Assembly: GCA_011523195.1 (NCBI GenBank)
Contig: WTHH01000513.1
Coordinates: forward strand, 1 to 11,966
DNA from: Verrucomicrobiales bacterium
GTDB taxonomy: Bacteria > Verrucomicrobiota > Verrucomicrobiia > Limisphaerales > UBA1096
Direction of reading: 5' to 3'
Length of the DNA stretch: 11,966 nt
Part shown: piece after piece, positions 1-5,913 of the stretch
Position numbering within the stretch: position 1 is the first letter of the stretch
How the letters are laid out: the number at the start of each line of letters is the position of its first letter
Position numbers and translations under genes: made by a program
The notes under the pieces: generated by a model
Databases searched by the model: none
What the model was told of the DNA's origin: nothing
What the model saw: only the letters and a program-made list of their open reading frames with translations

Positions 1-339
1 GCGCATAAATGTCTGCGAGAGCGTCACCGCCTTAGGCACCTCGTCGCGGAAATGCCGGTCGAGATCGTACACCTTGATGGTGTCCGGCCGCAGCCCGGTC
101 ATCACGTGGCGCGCGTCGGATTGAAAAAGCGGTAGTTGATTGTACGCGCGATCAAACCACACGCCACTCGCCGCCAGCCGATCAACGTGCGGCGTCTTGG
201 CGATGAGATTGCCGTAACACCGCAACGCCGGTGCGAGGTCATCGATGGCGATAAACAGCACATTGGGCTTGGCCGGCAAAGTCAGGTTCGACAGCAGCAC
301 GAGCAGGAAAACGGAGAGGGCACGCATCGCACGAAGCAT
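1..339 (-). CDS. Sulfatase (iduronate-2-sulfatase-like), N-terminal part, catalytic motif lost
   Basis: This is the first 113 codons of a secreted sulfatase; the rest lies beyond the left edge. ATG at 339 is used; ATG at 327 (MRALSVFLLVLLSNLTLPA) is an equally good start and gives a cleaner signal peptide. PNVLFIAIDDL (about residues 25-35) carries the metal-binding Asp pair at 33-34. TPHVDRLAASGVWFDRAYNQ and MTGLRPDTIKVYDL match the iduronate-2-sulfatase branch closely. Between them, where the family has a CxPSR-type signature whose Cys/Ser becomes formylglycine, this protein reads FQSDARHV (72-79), with no Cys or Ser at the nucleophile position. The +1 frame over the same bases reads NPTRAT, so the motif was probably broken by a pair of compensating indels. 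The protein is either a catalytically dead sulfatase fold, a recent pseudogene, or a sequencing artefact. It is transcribed divergently from the beta-propeller gene. Confidence 0.85.
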   Translation of the reverse strand, partial: MLRAMRALSVFLLVLLSNLTLPAKPNVLFIAIDDLAPALRCYGNLIAKTPHVDRLAASGVWFDRAYNQLPLFQSDARHVMTGLRPDTIKVYDLDRHFRDEVPKAVTLSQTFMR

Positions 340-370
340 CCGGTGCCGCCCCGTGATTGGCGATGTTTTT

Positions 371-384
371 CGCTTGGCCAAGCG
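371..384. repeat. Palindrome CGCTTGGCCAAGCG, exact copy
   Basis: Exact 14-bp palindrome in the divergent intergenic region, between the starts of the left sulfatase and the beta-propeller gene. It is one of five exact copies in the window. Confidence 0.9.
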
Positions 385-397
385 CTTGGTTGTTCTT

Positions 398-417
398 GTG
401 CGCTTGCCCAAGCGCAC
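398..417. repeat. Palindrome variant with CC centre
   Basis: GTGCGCTTG and CAAGCGCAC flank a central CC. The core CGCTTGCCCAAGCG (401-414) differs from the consensus at one central base and lies 30 bp after the exact copy at 371. Confidence 0.85.
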
Positions 418-429
418 TAAACTCCCGGC

Positions 430-1698
430 GTGCGAATCCTCATTTCACTTTTTCTTTTCACCGCCACATTGTCGGCCGGAAATTGGCCGGGTTGGCGCGG
501 GCCAAGCGGGGACGGGATCAGTCCCGAGAAAAATATCCCGACGAAATGGAGTGCGACGGAAAATGTCGCTTGGAAAGTTGCCATCCCCGGTGAGGGCCAC
601 TCATCTCCCGTCATCTGGGGTGACCGCATCTTTCTGACCGCCAGCCTGACCGAGAAAAACGAGCGGCACCTTTTGTGCCTCGACCGACGCACTGGAAAAA
701 CGATCTGGGACAACGTCGTTGTGCAGTCACAGCCGGAGTCGATTCATCGCTTGAACAGTCGCGCCTCCGGCACCCCGGCCATGGATGGCAAACAGGTCTA
801 CGTCACCTTCATGCGTGCCGAGGGCGACAAGGTGGTCGCTCCCAACGTCGGCTCGGAGCGGTTGATCACCCCGGGGAAGATTGTCGTCGCGGCCTACGAT
901 CTCGATGGGAATCAAAAATGGAAAACCGATGTCGGCGACTTCGTGAGCGCGCATGGCTTCAACACCTGCCCGGTTTTGTTTGAGGACCTCGTGATTATCA
1001 ACGGCGACCACGATGGGGATGCCTACATTGTCGCACTCGACCGCGAGTCCGGCAGGGAACGCTGGCGGACGTTGCGTGAAAACAGGACGCGCAGCTACGT
1101 CACGCCGATCATCCGCGAGATCGGTGGCCGTACGCAGATGATCCTCTCCGGCAGTTTGTCTGTGGCGAGCTACGACCCGCGCAACGGCAAGCGGCACTGG
1201 ATCGTGGACGGGCCGACCGAGCAGTTTGTCGCGTCGATGGTTTACAATGGCGAATACGTGTTTGTGACCGGCGGATATCCCCAGAGGCGCATCCTGGCGA
1301 TCAAGCCGGACGGCACCGGTAATGTCACCGACTCGCACATCGCATGGCGCACCACACGCGGGGCCGCATATGTTCCATCACCAATCATGGCTGGGCGATT
1401 TCTGTTGGTTGTCGCGGACAGCGGGATTGCGAGCTGTTTCGGCGCCAAGACTGGCCGGCGGCATTGGCAGGAACGACTGCCGGGCGGGCACAGTCCGTCC
1501 CCTGTGTCAGCGGACGGGCTGGTCTACTTCACATCAGACCTTGGCGTGACCTCGGTCCTTCGCCCCGGTGAAACATTTGAGGTGGTGGCCCAAAACAAAC
1601 TTGGCGAACCGGTCTCAGCCAGCCCTGCAATCAGTAAGGGGCAACTCTTCATTCGCACCCACGAACACCTCTACTGCATCGGCAAGCCGGTGAATTAA
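430..1698 (+). CDS. Secreted PQQ-like beta-propeller repeat protein
   Basis: The 422-residue protein has a signal peptide (MRILISLFLFTATLSAG) followed at once by NWPGWRGPSGDG, the usual mature N-terminus of PQQ-binding-like beta-propeller proteins of Planctomycetota and Verrucomicrobiota. Blade-type repeats with a D/G turn and following Trp are visible: CLDRRTGKTIW, YDLDGNQKWKTD, ALDRESGRERWRT, YDPRNGKRHWIVD and GAKTGRRHWQE. The fold is known from quinoprotein dehydrogenases and from the outer-membrane assembly protein BamB. No dehydrogenase-specific catalytic motif is evident, so an enzymatic role cannot be claimed. The GTG at 430 is the only plausible start because an in-frame TAA sits at 418-420 and the signal peptide begins directly at the GTG. 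There is no clear Shine-Dalgarno sequence. Sulfatase genes on both sides suggest, weakly, a link to polysaccharide use. Confidence 0.85.
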   Translation: MRILISLFLFTATLSAGNWPGWRGPSGDGISPEKNIPTKWSATENVAWKVAIPGEGHSSPVIWGDRIFLTASLTEKNERHLLCLDRRTGKTIWDNVVVQSQPESIHRLNSRASGTPAMDGKQVYVTFMRAEGDKVVAPNVGSERLITPGKIVVAAYDLDGNQKWKTDVGDFVSAHGFNTCPVLFEDLVIINGDHDGDAYIVALDRESGRERWRTLRENRTRSYVTPIIREIGGRTQMILSGSLSVASYDPRNGKRHWIVDGPTEQFVASMVYNGEYVFVTGGYPQRRILAIKPDGTGNVTDSHIAWRTTRGAAYVPSPIMAGRFLLVVADSGIASCFGAKTGRRHWQERLPGGHSPSPVSADGLVYFTSDLGVTSVLRPGETFEVVAQNKLGEPVSASPAISKGQLFIRTHEHLYCIGKPVN

Positions 1699-1721
1699 AG
1701 TCCCACGCCGGCTTATTTTTT
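1684..1721 (+). terminator. Candidate intrinsic terminator of the beta-propeller gene
   Basis: AAGCCGG at 1684-1690 pairs perfectly with CCGGCTT at 1708-1714, and A plus a run of six T follows (1715-1721). The 7-bp stem encloses a 17-nt loop that includes the TAA of the beta-propeller gene. The loop is long for a classic terminator and the stem begins inside the coding sequence, so this is a reasonable candidate rather than a certain one. Confidence 0.45.
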
Positions 1722-2102
1722 CAACAACTCAAGCGCGGCGGTGGTGGTGGTGACGCCGGTGCGCAGGGTTGGCTCGATGTCCGGCGCGTAAGTGCTGGCA
1801 CCATCGGCAGCGGTTTACCGGTGGCACGAAAGCGCCTGATCAGGTCGGTCGGCACCGTGCCCAGCGCAACATAAACGTCGACACCTTGTACTTGGTGCGC
1901 CCGTACATCCCGAAATCCTCGCCGCCCATCGTGGGCTGCCGCTTGATTAGTGCCCCCTTGCCCAGCCACGCGACGAACGTATCGGTCACGCGCTTGGCTA
2001 AGCCGGCGGCCTTCGCGGTGCCGAGGTAGATGCGTTTGATCGAGGCAAGGATTTGGTTCCGCACAGCGTCCGTGTAGGAGCGGATGGTCAAGCGCAGCCC
2101 GA
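1713..2102 (-). pseudogene. Remnant of an M20-family amidohydrolase/peptidase (C-terminal end, frameshifted)
   Basis: On the minus strand the sequence reads LRLTIRSYTDAVRNQIL, IYLGTAKAAG, then LAKRVTDTFVAWLGKG and QPTMGGEDFGMYGRT, which are landmarks of the C-terminal half of M20 amidohydrolases (hippurate-hydrolase type); MGGEDF is the family's conserved motif. The frame breaks near 1862: TFMLR continues one frame over as LGTVPTDLIRRF and then ATGKPLP. It breaks again near 1795-1810, and the third frame gives STYAPDIEPTLRTG and then ALELLKK with a stop at 1713-1715. The N-terminal two thirds, including most metal ligands, are absent: homology fades at about 2102 into unrelated sequence. About 25-30 residues also seem to be missing between AKAAG and LAKRVT, at a degenerate copy of the window's palindrome (1991-2004). 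The gene is clearly dead. Confidence 0.8.
1991..2004. repeat. Degenerate palindrome copy in the M20 remnant
   Basis: CGCTTGGCTAAGCC matches the consensus at 12 of 14 positions. It lies exactly where the M20 remnant appears to have lost about 25-30 residues, between AKAAG and LAKRVT. Confidence 0.5.
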
Positions 2103-2199
2103 GGCAAGGGCAAAGCAATGTCCGCCGTGCCTTCGGCGCTCGACTAAACTGCGCTTGGCGGCGACACTCTTCAGAGAACCCAAGCTGGGTGTAATTCTC
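2103..2199. other. Upstream region of the CSPTR sulfatase
   Basis: This short stretch lies between the broken end of the M20 remnant and the ATG of the sulfatase at 2200. No protein homology is visible in any frame, and there is no obvious Shine-Dalgarno sequence before the ATG. CCGCCGTGCCTTCGGCG (about 2122-2138) is GC-rich and can form a small hairpin (GCCG with CGGC). It presumably contains the sulfatase promoter, but I cannot place promoter boxes. Confidence 0.3.
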
Positions 2200-3621
2200 A
2201 TGAATCGACTTTTCATTTTACTTTTCATCGCAGTAGCTGCGCTGGTGAGGCCGCTGGCGGAGGAGCGCCCGAATTTCATTCTCTGCATGGCCGATGACCA
2301 GGGCTGGGGTGATACAGGCTACAACGGCCATCCCCTTCTCAAGACGCCGGTGATGGATGAGATGGCGCGAAACGGCCTGCGGTTCGACCGGTTTTATGCG
2401 GCGGCTGCCGTCTGTTCGCCAACGCGCGGCAGCGTGATGACCGGCCGCCACCCCAACCGCTTCGGTTGTTTTGCATGGGGGCACACGCTCCGGCCGCAGG
2501 AGATCACCATCGCCGAGGCGCTGAAAAAGGCCGGCTACGCGACTGGACACTTCGGCAAATGGCACATCGGCTCCGTGCGCGCGGACGGCGCGGCCAGCCC
2601 GGGCAACAGCGGCTTCGATGAATGGTTTTCCAGTCCAAATTTTTATGAGAACAATCCGCTCTTCAGCCACAACGGCAAGGTGATTGAAACCAAGGGTGAA
2701 AGTTCCGACGTCACAGCCGGGCTGGCGATGGACTGGATCGGCAAGGTGGCCAAGGGCAAAAAGCCGTTCCTCGCGGTGGTCTGGTTTGGCAACCCGCACA
2801 GCCCGCATGTGGCAGTCGACAAGTTCAAAAAAATGTACAGCGACCAGCCGGACGGTGTGGCTCATTTTTTCGGGGAGATCACCGCGATGGACGCCGCGCT
2901 CGGAAAAATGCGCAGCGGCCTCCGCAAACTGGGCATCGCCGGCAACACGGTGCTCTGGTACTGCAGCGACAACGGCTCGTTGCCCAAGGGCTCCAGCGGC
3001 GGTCTACGCGCCCGGAAGGGCAGCCTGTACGAGGGCGGTATCCGGGTGCCGGCCGTGCTCGAATGGCCGGCCTGGGTCAAGGCCAACCGCATCACCGACA
3101 TCAACGCCAACACCTCGGACATTTACCCAACGCTGCTTGAGCTGGCCGGCGTGGCTCTGCCTAAAAACCAGCCGCGACTCGACGGCATCAGCCTCGCCCC
3201 GTTACTTCGCGGGGAAAAACAGGTGCGCAAACAGCCGATGGGATTCTGGACGTATCACAACCGCGGGTATGGCCGCCACGCCCGCCGAATGCTTGAGGCG
3301 CTGCGACAGGAGCAGCTCGACGGCAACCAGCAACCAGCCGCACCCGAGGGACAGATCGGGCACTTTCACCCGGCCGACAATCTGCCCGGCCACTCCGCCT
3401 GGATCGAGGGTGACTACAAGCTGCACCGCATTCCGGTGAAGAAAAACGCGACCCAGTTCAACTACGAGCTGTACCACCTAGTCAACGACCCGAAGGAGTC
3501 GAACAACCTGCTCAATGAGGATAAATCGCGCTTGGCCAAGCGCTTCGGCCGGATGAAGGCCGAACTCGTCACCTGGCAGCAGTCGGTCATCAACAGCCTG
3601 AACGGCAGGGACTATCGGTGA
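2200..3621 (+). CDS. Secreted type I sulfatase (formylglycine-dependent, arylsulfatase family)
   Basis: The 473-residue protein hydrolyses a sulfate ester, probably on a polysaccharide or glycoconjugate, outside the cytoplasm. It starts with a signal peptide (MNRLFILLFIAVAALVRPLA). Sulfatase landmarks follow in order: RPNFILCMADDQGWGD with the metal-binding Asp pair at 32-33; AVCSPTRGSVMTGRHPNR, in which C72 of CSPTR is the residue converted to formylglycine; GHFGKWHIG with K120 and H122; NPHSPH with H200; WYCSDNGS with D257 and N258; and RKGSLYEGGIRVP around K273. The C-terminal YELYHLVNDPKESNNL is typical of the family. All core catalytic residues appear present, in contrast to the sulfatase at 1-339. 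Activation needs a formylglycine-generating enzyme or anaerobic maturase encoded elsewhere. The ATG at 2200 is chosen because the signal peptide begins there; in-frame upstream codons to 2053 only read through the M20 remnant. The natural substrate cannot be told from sequence. Confidence 0.93.
   Translation: MNRLFILLFIAVAALVRPLAEERPNFILCMADDQGWGDTGYNGHPLLKTPVMDEMARNGLRFDRFYAAAAVCSPTRGSVMTGRHPNRFGCFAWGHTLRPQEITIAEALKKAGYATGHFGKWHIGSVRADGAASPGNSGFDEWFSSPNFYENNPLFSHNGKVIETKGESSDVTAGLAMDWIGKVAKGKKPFLAVVWFGNPHSPHVAVDKFKKMYSDQPDGVAHFFGEITAMDAALGKMRSGLRKLGIAGNTVLWYCSDNGSLPKGSSGGLRARKGSLYEGGIRVPAVLEWPAWVKANRITDINANTSDIYPTLLELAGVALPKNQPRLDGISLAPLLRGEKQVRKQPMGFWTYHNRGYGRHARRMLEALRQEQLDGNQQPAAPEGQIGHFHPADNLPGHSAWIEGDYKLHRIPVKKNATQFNYELYHLVNDPKESNNLLNEDKSRLAKRFGRMKAELVTWQQSVINSLNGRDYR
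3529..3542. repeat. Palindrome CGCTTGGCCAAGCG, exact copy in sulfatase
   Basis: Exact copy inside the CSPTR sulfatase, read as RLAKR at residues 444-448. Flanking G and C extend it to a perfect 16-bp palindrome (3528-3543). Confidence 0.9.
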
Positions 3622-3631
3622 TGCGGTTTAT

Positions 3632-3735
3632 GTGGAGTGCGGTAGCCAGCGCAGCGCGACACCGCTTTTTTGTCGTTAACCGAAAATACAATTCCAAAGC
3701 ACCGCTGCCGCTTCGCTCTGCCGGCGCACTCCAAA
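3632..3735. repeat. Imperfect long inverted repeat between sulfatase and trmB
   Basis: The left arm (3632-3668) begins GTGGAGTGCGGTAGCC and runs through GCGCAGCGCGACACCGCTTT. The right arm (about 3694-3735), read on the other strand, begins TTTGGAGTGCGCCGGC and runs through GAGCGAAGCGGCAGC to GGTGCTTT. The arms share GGAGTGCG at the outer end, AGCGNAGCG in the middle and CNGCTTT or GTGCTTT at the inner end, with about 25 bp of AT-richer sequence between them. Such gapped pairs of GC-rich arms resemble REP- or MITE-like intergenic repeats. It could also act as an RNA hairpin at the end of the sulfatase transcript or in the trmB leader. No coding sequence is displaced. Confidence 0.5.
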
Positions 3736-3739
3736 GTGG

Positions 3740-3753
3740 CGCTTGGCGAAGCG
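3740..3753. repeat. Palindrome copy abutting the trmB start
   Basis: CGCTTGGCGAAGCG matches 13 of 14 and ends at the base before the trmB ATG, where a ribosome-binding site would be expected. Confidence 0.65.
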
Positions 3754-4371
3754 ATGAGTCGTAAGAAATTATTACCGCCGGGGGAGACGCTGCTGCACCC
3801 GATCACCTCCGCCGTTGAGCCGATCGACCTGGCCGGGCTGTTCCCCGTGAAGCAACCGCTGGAGCTGGAGCTGGGTTGCGGCGACGGCTCGTTCACGCTG
3901 CAGTACGCATTGGCCAATCCGGGCCGGAACATCGTCGCGCTGGAGCGGCTACTTGGCCGTATCACCAAACTCGATCGCAAGGGGCATCGCGCCGGGTTGA
4001 AAAACTTGCGTCTTGTCCGGGCCGAGGCGGCGTACGTGCTGGAGTACCTGCTGCCGCCCGGTTTGCTGGATGCGATTCACGTATACTTTCCCGACCCGTG
4101 GCCGAAGAAGCGGCATCACAAAAATCGGCTGATCAGCGAGCCGTTCCCGCCCTTGGCCAAGCGTCTGCTGCGGAAGTGTGGCATCGTCTACCTGCGCACG
4201 GATAACATCGAATACTTTGAGCAGATGCTCGAGGTGTTCGGTGATGCGAACGGGTTTGAAGCAGTCGAGACGCCCGAATCGCTCAAGGCGCTCGTCACCG
4301 ACTTCGAGCAGGAGTTCAACTCGCAGGGTATCCCAACAAACTACGCCGCCTATCGCAGCGTGGGCGAGTGA
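3754..4371 (+). CDS. trmB: tRNA (guanine-N7-)-methyltransferase
   Basis: The 205-residue protein methylates N7 of guanine 46 in the variable loop of tRNAs, using S-adenosylmethionine. The SAM-binding motif I is LELGCGDGSF (about 38-47), followed by IVALE with the acidic residue at the end of strand 2 (E64). The family-defining HVYFPDPWPKKRHHKNRL lies at 109-126, and TDNIEYF at 149-155. The C-terminal PTNYAAYR takes the place of the usual T-x-[YF]-E segment, with Thr kept. The length fits bacterial TrmB. ATG at 3754 is preferred to the TTG at 3670, because the extra 28 residues would be encoded by the inverted repeat and match nothing in the family. A 13/14 copy of the palindrome (3740-3753) abuts the ATG directly. 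The stop codon touches that of the convergent LysM gene with no spacer. Confidence 0.93.
   Translation: MSRKKLLPPGETLLHPITSAVEPIDLAGLFPVKQPLELELGCGDGSFTLQYALANPGRNIVALERLLGRITKLDRKGHRAGLKNLRLVRAEAAYVLEYLLPPGLLDAIHVYFPDPWPKKRHHKNRLISEPFPPLAKRLLRKCGIVYLRTDNIEYFEQMLEVFGDANGFEAVETPESLKALVTDFEQEFNSQGIPTNYAAYRSVGE
4150..4163. repeat. Palindrome copy in trmB
   Basis: CCCTTGGCCAAGCG matches 13 of 14 and is read as PLAKR at TrmB residues 133-137. Confidence 0.7.
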
Positions 4372-4395
4372 TCAATTATTGAGGGGGATGATCAC
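4368..4395. other. Convergent gene junction with 7-bp inverted repeat
   Basis: The TGA of trmB (4369-4371) is followed immediately by the reverse-strand stop of the LysM gene (TCA, 4372-4374), so the junction reads TGATCA. GTGATCA at 4368-4374 pairs with TGATCAC at 4389-4395 across a 14-nt gap. There is no T-run, so this is at most a weak stem-loop, and any transcription terminator must lie inside the opposing coding sequence. Confidence 0.35.
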
Positions 4396-5913
4396 CTGCT
4401 GGCCGATTCTCAATTGGCCGGGCTTGAGCGATGGGTTGGCCTTTAGGATGGCCTGCACCGAGGCGCCGCGTTTGCGGGCGATACTGTTGATCGTGTCGCC
4501 CTGTTGCACGCGGTAGATCGTCTTGATGTCGGCCCTGGCGAGGTGAGCCTGAAACTCCATCCGTATGATCGACTCCGGCCTGAATGTCGCCTTACCGAAC
4601 CCGGGGCTGCTCGCCTCGGCACCGTCCTTTGTCCAGCGATCCAGTACGAAGGTCATCTGGCTACCATCACTCAGGTGGGTGATGACGCGCTGCTTGAGCG
4701 GCATGTCGAGGATGGTCTTGGTGGTGGCCGGCTCGATCTGCTTGACACGGTCGAGTGGCACGGGGAATTCGCCCTCGGCAGTCTTCACCTGCAGCTTGTC
4801 GTCAATGATGCCGGTAACCATGCCCTCCATGCGGTCGTTGTTGATCAACTTAACGAGATCATTCCCGGCACCGATCTGTTGCGTGGGCGGTTCCTGAAAC
4901 CGGCCGTCCCACTCCTCGACACGCAGATTGGCAATGCGGACGGCGCCGCGCCCCTGATGCACGATGCGCACTCCGGTTCCTTCGCCGACGAAGCCGTCGT
5001 GATCCGTCCACTTGCGAATGACTTTTCCGTTGATCGAGACGGCGATCATCTTCTCCGGTTTGCTAGCGAAAAACTCGATGTGCGAGTTGGTTTCGTTCCG
5101 GAAGCCGGGCAGGGTCGCCTGCCCGAGATACGTCAACGGCTCGTGTTTTTTCACCGGCAGGAGGTTTACAGAATAGCTGTTGAGCTGGATGCTGTAGAAG
5201 CCGCCGAAGTCCGGCTCATCCTCCTTGGTGGAGAGACTGATCGGGTGCAACGTGTCGGTGTACAGCGCGAAGGCTAGGTGCAGAGAGCCGTTCCACTCGA
5301 GGTCAAACGATAGTCGCGAGCGATCCGGCAGCTTCAAGTCCTTCGCGATGGACGCCGCCGGCTTGGCGTGAAACCCGCCATTGTGATAACGCCAGTTGCC
5401 CGACTCGCCGATCGTCTCGTTGGTGATTTTGCCGTGCGTCCAGCCATCGTCATTTTCCGGCCCCTGAAAAATCGTCTTCAGCCCCCTCGGCAGCGGGGCG
5501 ATTTTGCGCACCGACTTGCGAGCAAGCTGAAGTTTGCCGGCATGCCACGTGTCCAGCAGGTAATGCTTCTCAGTAGTTCCAGTGAGGTTGCCGCGAAAGT
5601 GGTCGCCGTTGACCAGCATCACTTCGCAAAGGTTGCCGGGTGGAAGCGCATCCGGAGCTTCGCCGTCGAGGGTCAACTCTGTGACGCGGCTGATGTTGAA
5701 CTGCATCACGCCCCCCGCATCGGGGTGCTTCCACGACACGCCGTTGGACTGGTCAAAGGCCGCGAGAGTTCCGCGCAGCCAATCGCCGTTGGTGAAATGG
5801 ATCGTGGACTGGGGCGTGTCGCTGGCCACCGCTTGGCCAAGCGCCAGCAACAGGCCAAGTGCACTTGCCCAAGCGCACTTCGAACGGACCAGTTTTGAAG
5901 TCGCCTCAGTCAT
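4372..5913 (-). CDS. Exported protein with beta-rich repeats, concanavalin-like middle and C-terminal LysM
   Basis: This 513-residue protein is last in a four-gene operon. Its signal peptide (KLVRSKCAWASALGLLLALG, then QAVAS) is followed by short repeats of the type F-x-NGD-x-x-x-G-x-L: IHFTNGDWLRGTLAAFD, VMLVNGDHFRGNLTG and KLINNDRMEGMVTGIIDDK. A middle region of about 180 residues (IFQGPENDDGWTHG onward to VRIANLRVEEWDG) looks like a concanavalin/lectin-type beta-sandwich, similar in layout to DUF1080 domains. The last 48 residues form a LysM domain (YRVQQGDTINSIARKRG through NPSLKPGQLRIGQQVIIP), which in other proteins binds N-acetylglucosamine-containing glycans such as peptidoglycan. It is a paralogue of the gene just upstream, which lacks LysM. 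The ATG at 5913 gives the signal peptide and overlaps the preceding stop by 8 nt. A longer start at 6027 adds 38 unrelated residues. No enzymatic motif was recognised. Confidence 0.8.
   Translation of the reverse strand: MTEATSKLVRSKCAWASALGLLLALGQAVASDTPQSTIHFTNGDWLRGTLAAFDQSNGVSWKHPDAGGVMQFNISRVTELTLDGEAPDALPPGNLCEVMLVNGDHFRGNLTGTTEKHYLLDTWHAGKLQLARKSVRKIAPLPRGLKTIFQGPENDDGWTHGKITNETIGESGNWRYHNGGFHAKPAASIAKDLKLPDRSRLSFDLEWNGSLHLAFALYTDTLHPISLSTKEDEPDFGGFYSIQLNSYSVNLLPVKKHEPLTYLGQATLPGFRNETNSHIEFFASKPEKMIAVSINGKVIRKWTDHDGFVGEGTGVRIVHQGRGAVRIANLRVEEWDGRFQEPPTQQIGAGNDLVKLINNDRMEGMVTGIIDDKLQVKTAEGEFPVPLDRVKQIEPATTKTILDMPLKQRVITHLSDGSQMTFVLDRWTKDGAEASSPGFGKATFRPESIIRMEFQAHLARADIKTIYRVQQGDTINSIARKRGASVQAILKANPSLKPGQLRIGQQVIIPLNN
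5830..5875. repeat. Paired palindrome copies in the LysM protein signal peptide
   Basis: The exact copy at 5830-5843 is read as ALGQA (residues 24-28). CACTTGCCCAAGCG at 5862-5875 (12 of 14) is read in another frame as AWASA (residues 14-18). Both fall in the signal peptide, and the pair has nearly the same layout as the intergenic pair at 371-417. Confidence 0.8.

Larger units (their letters stand above)
340..429. promoter_or_regulatory. Divergent intergenic region with two palindromes
   Basis: These 90 bp separate the starts of the left sulfatase (-) and the beta-propeller gene (+), so they should hold both promoters. They contain an exact CGCTTGGCCAAGCG at 371-384. A second palindrome at 398-417 has 9-bp perfect arms, GTGCGCTTG and CAAGCGCAC, around a central CC. 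Two inverted repeats in a divergent promoter could be operators, but the same palindrome also lies inside coding sequence elsewhere in this window, so a genome-wide repeat is as likely. I could not pick convincing -35/-10 boxes. Confidence 0.45.

Noticed and set aside
727..1338. 203-codon open frame on the minus strand inside the beta-propeller gene
   Set aside because: It is antisense to a well-supported exported protein, shows no recognisable domain, and is expected from the GC-rich codon bias.
2684..3439. 251-codon open frame overlapping the CSPTR sulfatase
   Set aside because: It is Arg/Ser/Pro/Thr-rich shadow sequence within a gene that has every sulfatase landmark in another frame.
3670..3753. 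TTG start giving TrmB an extra 28 residues
   Set aside because: The extension is encoded by the inverted repeat and the palindrome and does not resemble TrmB N-termini; ATG 3754 fits the family length.
4504..5277. 257-codon open frame on the plus strand opposite the LysM gene
   Set aside because: The minus strand carries signal peptide, repeats and LysM; the plus frame has no domain and no start signal.
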